Source: an uncultured Oscillospiraceae bacterium
GTDB taxonomy: Bacteria > Bacillota > Clostridia > Oscillospirales > Acutalibacteraceae
NCBI GenBank assembly: GCA_900554535.1
Contig: USIA01000081.1
Coordinates: forward strand, 1 to 8,305
Direction: 5' to 3'
DNA length: 8,305 nt
In this document: positions 6,444 to 8,305 of the stretch, piece after piece
How the letters are laid out: each line of letters opens with the position of its first letter
Position numbering within the stretch: position 1 is the stretch's first letter
Program-made: the position numbers and the translations under genes
The notes under the pieces: generated by a model
Told to the model about the DNA's origin: nothing
The model's database searches: none
What the model saw: only the letters and a program-made list of their open reading frames with translations

Positions 6444-6606
6444 AGCGAACTTTATGAAACAACACGGCTAGGTACCGCTCAGCAGCTTGGCCCGCGACCG
6501 GACATCATTGCTTTTACTGGCGACCTGACTGGATCGTCTGGACTTCGGACGGCTGTTTGCAAAGATGGACTTGGACCCTGGAGTTTCTGCCCGCCGCTTT
6601 TTCGGG
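6444..6606 (+). pseudogene. metallophosphoesterase remnant
   Basis: From 6444 one frame reads SELYETTRLGTAQQLG and then RPDIIAFTGDLTGS; PDIIAFTGDL is at 6498-6527. PDxxxxxGDL is the second metal-binding block of calcineurin-like metallophosphoesterases. The preceding SELYE could be a damaged form of the SDLH block. After about 6534 the similarity appears to continue in the +1 frame as RLDFGRLFAKMDLDPG. The GNHE block and later histidine motifs are absent, and the spacing before PDII is shorter than usual. I read this as a deleted, frameshifted remnant of a membrane-associated phosphoesterase gene. The family call rests on one motif plus weak flanking resemblance. Confidence 0.45.
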
Positions 6607-6640
6607 CAATGCAGCGTGCTGCTCATTTCCAAAAAATGTT

Positions 6641-6669
6641 TTGCATCCGGCCAGACAAAGTTGTATAAT
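6641..6669 (+). promoter_or_regulatory. sigma-A promoter of the RpiR-family gene
   Basis: TTGCAT (6641-6646) and a perfect TATAAT (6664-6669) are separated by 17 nt. The start would be near 6676, giving a leader of about 98 nt before ATG 6774. Confidence 0.8.
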
Positions 6670-6683
6670 CAAACGCATCCGGC
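6643..6683 (+). repeat. direct repeat GCATCCGGC around the rpiR-type -10
   Basis: Identical 9-mers lie at 6643-6651 (overlapping the -35) and 6675-6683 (at the expected transcription start), 32 bp apart, about three helical turns. The downstream copy also forms an imperfect inverted repeat, CGCATCC (6674-6680) with GGATACG (6690-6696). The arrangement suits a regulator binding site, perhaps for autoregulation. Confidence 0.45.
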
Positions 6684-6708
6684 ACATTTGGATACGTCTT
6701 GGACAATG

Positions 6709-6742
6709 GCCTTTCAAAATGGTCGCATTTTGAAGGGCTTTT
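6709..6742 (+). promoter_or_regulatory. terminator-like leader hairpin before the RpiR-family CDS
   Basis: GCCTTTCAAAATG (6709-6721) pairs with CATTTTGAAGGGC (6726-6738), a continuous 13-bp stem with one G-T wobble and a GTCG loop, followed by TTTT. It lies downstream of the promoter and 31 nt before the start codon, so it is inside the mRNA leader. It could act as a transcription attenuator or protect the 5' end. No competing antiterminator pairing is obvious to me. Confidence 0.55.
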
Positions 6743-6773
6743 CATATTTCCCGAAACAAGGAGGCACCGTGTT

Positions 6774-7625
6774 ATGTATCAAAGCTCTGTTAAGCAGCGC
6801 ATCCTGAGTGTGCGGGAGGCATTCACGCCAGTAGAAAGGAGCCTGGCGGATTTTTTTCTGCACAATACCAAACAGATGGATTTTTCCTCCAAAAATCTTT
6901 CTCACGTGCTGTATGTCTCAGAGGCGGCGCTCTCCCGCTTTGCCAAAAAGTGCGGATATAAAGGCTATCGCGAGTTGATTTTCAGCTATCAGAACGATCT
7001 GTCGCAGGAAACCGAGGAACCGGATGTCAGCAAGATGGCGCGCGGTGTGCACGACCGCTACTGGGAGATTTTACAGCACGCTTTTTCCCTGCTCGACGAG
7101 GAACAGGTGGCGCGCGCCAGCGCTTTCATACGCGGAAGCCAGCGTGTGTTTGTTTTCGGCACGGGCAGCTCCGGCCTGGCCGCGCAGGAGTTTCAGCTGC
7201 GGTTTATGCGCCTGGGCCTGCAGGTACAGGCGGTCACTGACCCACAGCAGATGCGCATGCAGGCCGCCCTGCTGGGAGCGCAGGACCTGGCCGTTGGCAT
7301 TACCTTGAGCGGAAAAACGAAGGATGTGCTGGAAGCTTTGCACTTCGCCAAAGCCAACGGTGCACGCACGGTCCTTTTGACCGGTGCGCCAAAATCCACT
7401 GCCCCTGGCGCGCACGACGTCCTGCTGCCGTTGGCTTCTGTCGCTGGCCTGGACGAAGGTGCGCTGATCTCCCCGCAGCTGCCTGTTTTGATTCTGACGG
7501 ACATGCTGTATCGGGATCTGCTCAAAAATGATCAGGAGACCAGCATGCGCCGCCACCGCAAAACCTTGCAGGCGTTGCGGCAGGATTCCTCCAGACATGC
7601 AAAAAATGAATTAAAAGGCAAATGA
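6774..7625 (+). CDS. RpiR-family transcriptional regulator (HTH-SIS)
   Basis: This 283-residue protein is a cytoplasmic repressor or activator that typically senses a phosphorylated sugar. The N-terminal domain (about 1-80) is the RpiR helix-turn-helix, with TPVERSLADFFLHN and YVSEAALSRFAKKCGYKGYR. A SIS phosphosugar-binding domain spans about 120-250, with RVFVFGTGSSGLAAQ at 124-138 and a Ser/Lys-containing TLSGKTKDVLEAL. The length is normal for the family. ATG 6774 is chosen because AAGGAGG (6758-6764) lies 9 nt upstream. An in-frame ATG at 6699 would add 25 residues translated from the leader hairpin and lacks a ribosome binding site. The gene stands alone between its promoter and a terminator. 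The likely GH20 gene downstream hints at amino-sugar control, which is inference. Confidence 0.9.
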   Translation: MYQSSVKQRILSVREAFTPVERSLADFFLHNTKQMDFSSKNLSHVLYVSEAALSRFAKKCGYKGYRELIFSYQNDLSQETEEPDVSKMARGVHDRYWEILQHAFSLLDEEQVARASAFIRGSQRVFVFGTGSSGLAAQEFQLRFMRLGLQVQAVTDPQQMRMQAALLGAQDLAVGITLSGKTKDVLEALHFAKANGARTVLLTGAPKSTAPGAHDVLLPLASVAGLDEGALISPQLPVLILTDMLYRDLLKNDQETSMRRHRKTLQALRQDSSRHAKNELKGK

Positions 7626-7640
7626 CCTTGCATTTTATAA

Positions 7641-7680
7641 AAAAATCCCCCCTACAAAACCGGTTGTAGGGGGAATTTTA
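7641..7680 (+). terminator. intrinsic terminator after the RpiR-family gene
   Basis: CCCCCTACAA (7648-7657) pairs perfectly with TTGTAGGGGG (7664-7673) around AACCGG. An A-rich tract precedes it and AATTTTA follows, so it may work in both directions. Confidence 0.88.
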
Positions 7681-7840
7681 TGCATTTTTACAGACTACTT
7701 TCTTTTTTTAAGTCTTAACAAACAATAATAAAGTTTTTATCGACAAAACCTTTGAAAAAAAGGTCAAAAAAGAAGGCACTTTTAATATTTGGCCTGCGAT
7801 AAAGAAGTTTTGCGTGTACTTTCAGAATGCTTCAGAAGGA
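7681..7840. other. AT-rich spacer, no gene seen
   Basis: This is the AT-rich middle of the 322-bp gap between the RpiR-family gene and the GH20 gene. The only structure I see is ACCTTT (7748-7753) pairing with AAAGGT (7759-7764) around GAAAA, followed by CAAAAAAG rather than T residues. That makes it more terminator-like on the - strand, where no gene is apparent. No open frame with a ribosome binding site is visible. Confidence 0.5.
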
Positions 7841-7869
7841 TTGAAAACGTCCAGTATGGTTGCTATAAT
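7841..7869 (+). promoter_or_regulatory. strong extended -10 promoter of the GH20 gene
   Basis: TTGAAA (7841-7846) and a perfect TATAAT (7864-7869) have a 17-nt spacer, and TGC directly precedes the -10 to make the full extended form. The start would be near 7876, giving a leader of about 72 nt. Confidence 0.85.
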
Positions 7870-7896
7870 ACAGGCATCGCAGGGGAAAACGAATCG

Positions 7897-7932
7897 ATGG
7901 ATTTGATTTCCTGCATATTGATTTTTGTTTGA
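7897..7932 (+). CDS. possible 11-codon leader ORF
   Basis: ATG 7897 to TGA 7930-7932 encodes MDLISCILIFV, inside the predicted leader of the next gene. AGGGG (7881-7885) lies 11 nt upstream, a usable but long spacing. The stop is 15 nt before the GTG of the downstream gene. It may be a translated leader peptide or a chance frame. Confidence 0.25.
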   Translation: MDLISCILIFV

Positions 7933-7947
7933 AAGAAGGCCGTAACT

Positions 7948-8305
7948 GTGAAGATCAATCCGGAGCGTTCTGACAAAGCCGCACAGCGCATTCTGGAAGA
8001 GATGGCCCCCGTGCTCGGCTTTTCGTACAGTGCGGACGGCGTGCCGCTCGATGCCCGCAAAGCCGAGATTTCCGGCTTTGCCGCGCAGGCGCAAAACGGC
8101 GCCGTCATCGTGGAATACGGCAGCCGGGTGGATCTCTGCCGGGCGCTCGCCGCCATCGGCGCGCGGGCAGGGGAAGCCGATTGGTCCTTGCGCGAGCAGT
8201 GTGCATTTGAAGAGTTTGGCGTTTCGCTGGACATCTCCCGCAATGCTGTTCTCAACATGCCAACGCTGCGGCAGTTTTTGCGTCTGGCCGCATTGATGGG
8301 CTACC
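7948..8305 (+). CDS. GH20-type beta-N-acetylhexosaminidase, 5' part (cut by window edge)
   Basis: GTG 7948 follows AGAAGG (7934-7939) by 8 nt, and the frame stays open to the window end for 119 codons. The first part (about 1-85) looks like the small non-catalytic domain that precedes GH20 barrels. From about residue 95, EFGVSLDISRNAVLNM then TLRQFLRLAALMGY closely resembles the entry into the barrel in clostridial family-20 glycosylhydrolases, where it is usually followed by a LMLYTEDTYE-like segment. Such enzymes remove terminal N-acetylhexosamine residues from glycans. No signal peptide is seen at the N-terminus, so a cytoplasmic enzyme acting on imported oligosaccharides is likely. The catalytic Asp-Glu pair lies outside the window, so activity cannot be judged. 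Confidence 0.72.
   Translation, partial: MKINPERSDKAAQRILEEMAPVLGFSYSADGVPLDARKAEISGFAAQAQNGAVIVEYGSRVDLCRALAAIGARAGEADWSLREQCAFEEFGVSLDISRNAVLNMPTLRQFLRLAALMGY

Larger units (their letters stand above)
6040..6773. other. 734-bp gap with terminators, coding relics and the rpiR-type leader
   Basis: No intact gene lies here. In order it holds two hairpins downstream of the M23 gene, a 53-codon open stretch resembling a gene relic, a promoter-like site, a metallophosphoesterase-like fragment in two frames, and the promoter plus hairpin leader of the RpiR-family gene. The mixed state suggests one or more lost genes. Confidence 0.6.

Noticed and set aside
6454..6471. A five-codon ORF (MKQHG) after the promoter at 6390-6418
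   Set aside because: It is very short, lacks a convincing ribosome binding site, and overlaps the metallophosphoesterase relic in another frame.
6699..6773. A 25-residue N-terminal extension of the RpiR-family protein from ATG 6699
   Set aside because: It would translate the leader hairpin, has no ribosome binding site, and does not look like the start of an RpiR protein. ATG 6774 has AAGGAGG at good spacing.
7725..7770. A - strand promoter (TTGACC with TCGATA) in the AT-rich spacer
   Set aside because: The -10 is poor and no - strand gene follows. AT-rich DNA yields such matches by chance.
7841..7855. A catabolite-responsive (cre-like) element over the GH20 -35
   Set aside because: TTGAAAACGTCCAGT misses at least two key consensus positions, and the overlap with a normal -35 explains most of the resemblance.
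1..8305. CRISPR array, tRNA, rRNA or an intact insertion sequence
   Set aside because: I found no regularly spaced repeats, no cloverleaf or rRNA-like stretch, and no complete transposase with terminal repeats.

Overview
The window reads as chromosomal DNA from a low-to-mid GC Gram-positive of the Clostridia, probably an Oscillospiraceae/Ruminococcaceae-like gut anaerobe. This is inferred from strong AGGAGG-type ribosome binding sites, sigma-A promoters with 17-nt spacers, frequent TTG and GTG starts, dense intrinsic terminators, an MsmX-type sugar ATPase, and an FtsE-FtsX-coiled-coil hydrolase operon. No species can be named from the sequence alone. All convincing genes are on the + strand.

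Layout. (1) Positions 1-55 hold the 3' tail of an unidentified CDS. (2) 295-1413 encodes a complete stand-alone MsmX/UgpC-type ATPase for carbohydrate ABC importers, with its own extended -10 promoter and a strong terminator. (3) 1686-2771 encodes a CdaR/PucR-type regulator behind a sigma-A-like promoter and a leader with two hairpins. (4) 2996-6039 is a cell-division/peptidoglycan cluster. ftsE and ftsX overlap by 4 nt. They are followed by a secreted coiled-coil protein with an M23 (LytM) endopeptidase domain whose reading frame is broken by one base near a GGGG run at 5613-5616. (5) 6040-6773 is a 734-bp gap with two terminator-like hairpins, decayed coding relics (one with a clear metallophosphoesterase motif), and the promoter and hairpin leader of the next gene. 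(6) 6774-7625 encodes an RpiR-family HTH-SIS regulator with a strong terminator. (7) 7948 to the window end is the 5' part of a likely GH20 beta-N-acetylhexosaminidase, behind a near-consensus extended -10 promoter and a possible 11-codon leader ORF.

How the parts fit. FtsEX is a membrane ABC-type complex that switches on cell-wall hydrolases at division. The M23 protein next door is the obvious candidate effector, and its metal-ligand motifs are intact in the second frame. The ATPase, the CdaR/PucR regulator, the RpiR regulator and the GH20 enzyme suggest carbohydrate or amino-sugar use, but each has its own promoter, so they need not be one regulon. I see no CRISPR array, tRNA, rRNA or intact mobile element. 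The best leads are the frameshifted M23 effector, the hairpin leaders on three transcription units, and the relic-bearing gap at 6225-6610.
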